Below are positions 4,794 through 5,463 of a DNA stretch of 5,463 nt, piece by piece. This stretch comes from Armatimonadetes bacterium UBA5419. GTDB taxonomy: Bacteria; Armatimonadota; UBA10988. Below the pieces are notes generated by a model. It ran no database searches. It was not told the origin of the DNA and saw only the letters and a list, made by a program, of their open reading frames with translations. Each line of letters opens with the position of its first letter. Within the stretch, counting starts at the first letter, position 1. The DNA lies in NCBI GenBank assembly GCA_002409445.1, contig DHNJ01000001.1, positions 1 through 5,463 of the forward strand. The letters run 5' to 3'. Both the position numbers and the translations under genes were made by a program.

Positions 4794-5463
4794 TCAGGCC
4801 TCGTCGATGTAGCGCGGCCACTCGTCGCGCAGCAGGCGGCTCAGCGAGCGGTCGGCCAGCAGTCTACCGCCGGTCTGGCAGCGGGGGCAATAGTTGGTTT
4901 CGCGCTCGGCATAGACGATCCGCGCGACCGGCGTGCCGCAGGCGCCGCACGGCTGCCCGTAGCGGCCGTGGACCTTGTGCTCGGGGGCGAAGGCGGTGAT
5001 CAGCTCCGGCTTGGGCCAGCCCTCGCCGCACTCGCGCCGTAGCCGCGTCAGCCCCTCGAGCAGCTCGTAGACCGTCGCCTCGTGCAGCCGCGCGACCTGC
5101 TCGTCGGTCAGCTTCCTTGTCAGGGCCAGCGGCGAGAGCCCGGCGCTGCGCAGGATCTCGTCGGACCAGGCGTTGCCGATACCGGCGAACAGCTTGGGGT
5201 CGCAGAGGGCGCGCTTGAGCGTGTGGTTGGCCGAGCGGAGCCGCGCGGCGAACGCCTCGGGCGTCGCGGTCAGCGGCTCGAGGCCGCCGGGGTCGTGGTC
5301 GGCCAGCGCGGCGCGGCCGTCGACGACGTGCAGCGAGGCGCGCTTGTGCGTGCTGGCCTCGGACAGGGCGAGCGTGCCCGGCTCGAAGGGGAACCAGGCG
5401 GCCAGCCCGCGCCCGCCCGCGTGCCGGTCACCGGTCCGCGACCACCGTAGGCGGCCGGCGGTC
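4794..5463 (-). CDS. Fpg/Nei-family DNA glycosylase, N-terminus outside the window (5' partial)
   Basis: The minus-strand frame is open from 5462 to TGA 4796-4794, giving 222 residues without any in-frame start codon, as expected for a gene entering from the right. Residues ~62-145 are the H2TH DNA-binding domain, with NHTLKRALCDPKLFAGIGNA including the conserved G-I-G-N (94-97). Residues 172-195 form the zinc finger C-x2-C-x16-C-x2-C (PCGACGTP ... RETNYCPRCQ), where the arginine before ETNYC matches the DNA-contacting arginine of Fpg. Family members excise oxidised bases such as 8-oxoguanine or formamidopyrimidines and cleave the abasic strand. The catalytic N-terminal Pro-Glu is outside the window and cannot be checked. 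Unlike classic MutM, it continues ~25 residues past the finger (TGGRLLADRSLSRLLRDEWP), a tail I associate with a divergent Fpg-like subfamily, so the substrate is uncertain. It is the first gene of a pair with the GNAT gene. Confidence 0.92.
   Translation of the reverse strand, partial: TAGRLRWSRTGDRHAGGRGLAAWFPFEPGTLALSEASTHKRASLHVVDGRAALADHDPGGLEPLTATPEAFAARLRSANHTLKRALCDPKLFAGIGNAWSDEILRSAGLSPLALTRKLTDEQVARLHEATVYELLEGLTRLRRECGEGWPKPELITAFAPEHKVHGRYGQPCGACGTPVARIVYAERETNYCPRCQTGGRLLADRSLSRLLRDEWPRYIDEA

Noticed and set aside
4306..4812. Plus-strand ORF of 168 codons opposite the GNAT gene
   Set aside because: The minus strand has clear GNAT motifs with a coupled start; the plus-strand frame is rich in Arg, Gln, Val and Gly with no recognisable fold.
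5082..5450. Plus-strand ORF of 122 codons at the right end
   Set aside because: It is a shadow of the glycosylase H2TH and upstream region, which is unambiguous on the minus strand through its GIGNA motif and zinc finger.

Overview
This is a high-GC (visibly about 70%) bacterial chromosomal window with densely packed genes, short or overlapping junctions and Shine-Dalgarno-type starts. It carries a tRNA-Leu whose 3' CCA is not encoded, a textbook sigma-70 promoter in front of that tRNA, and housekeeping DNA-repair families. No transposase, integrase, CRISPR repeat or phage gene is visible. High GC, absent CCA and these helicase and Fpg-like subfamilies fit a planctomycete or a similar high-GC phylum, but the taxon is an inference and weakly supported.

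Layout. 1-297 (+): the 3' end of a gene entering from outside the window, ending in a winged-helix-like domain of unknown function. 306-386 (-): a candidate 26-residue single-span membrane protein with a strong ribosome binding site; upstream is a possible ECF-sigma-type promoter (447-475) with a 10-bp palindrome in its spacer. 538-565 (+): a sigma-70 promoter driving tRNA-Leu(CAA) at 578-660, followed by a strong hairpin (684-705). 753-3212 (+): a full-length superfamily 2 DEAD/DEAH helicase with a C-terminal four-cysteine DUF1998/MZB domain (MrfA/YprA-SftH/Hrq1 type). 3209-4204 (+): a membrane protein with two copies of a [membrane segment + probable bacterial PH-like domain] unit, overlapping the helicase stop as ATGA. 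4201-4791 (-): a GNAT acetyltransferase converging on the membrane gene; the two stop codons share one CTAG. 4794-5463 (-): the C-terminal two thirds or more of an Fpg/Nei-family DNA glycosylase (H2TH and zinc finger), whose start lies beyond the window end. It has no in-frame start codon inside the window.

How the genes relate. There are two probable transcription units facing each other: helicase + membrane PH-like protein (rightward) and glycosylase + GNAT (leftward). Both lead genes belong to DNA-repair families: helicases of the MrfA/Hrq1 type act on crosslinked or damaged DNA, and Fpg/Nei enzymes remove oxidised bases. The region may therefore be a loose DNA-maintenance neighbourhood. 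The B. subtilis partner nuclease MrfB is not next to the helicase here. The most interesting items are the helicase/membrane-protein coupling, the G7 tract at that junction, and the small membrane ORF with its candidate promoter. None of these by itself establishes a new system.
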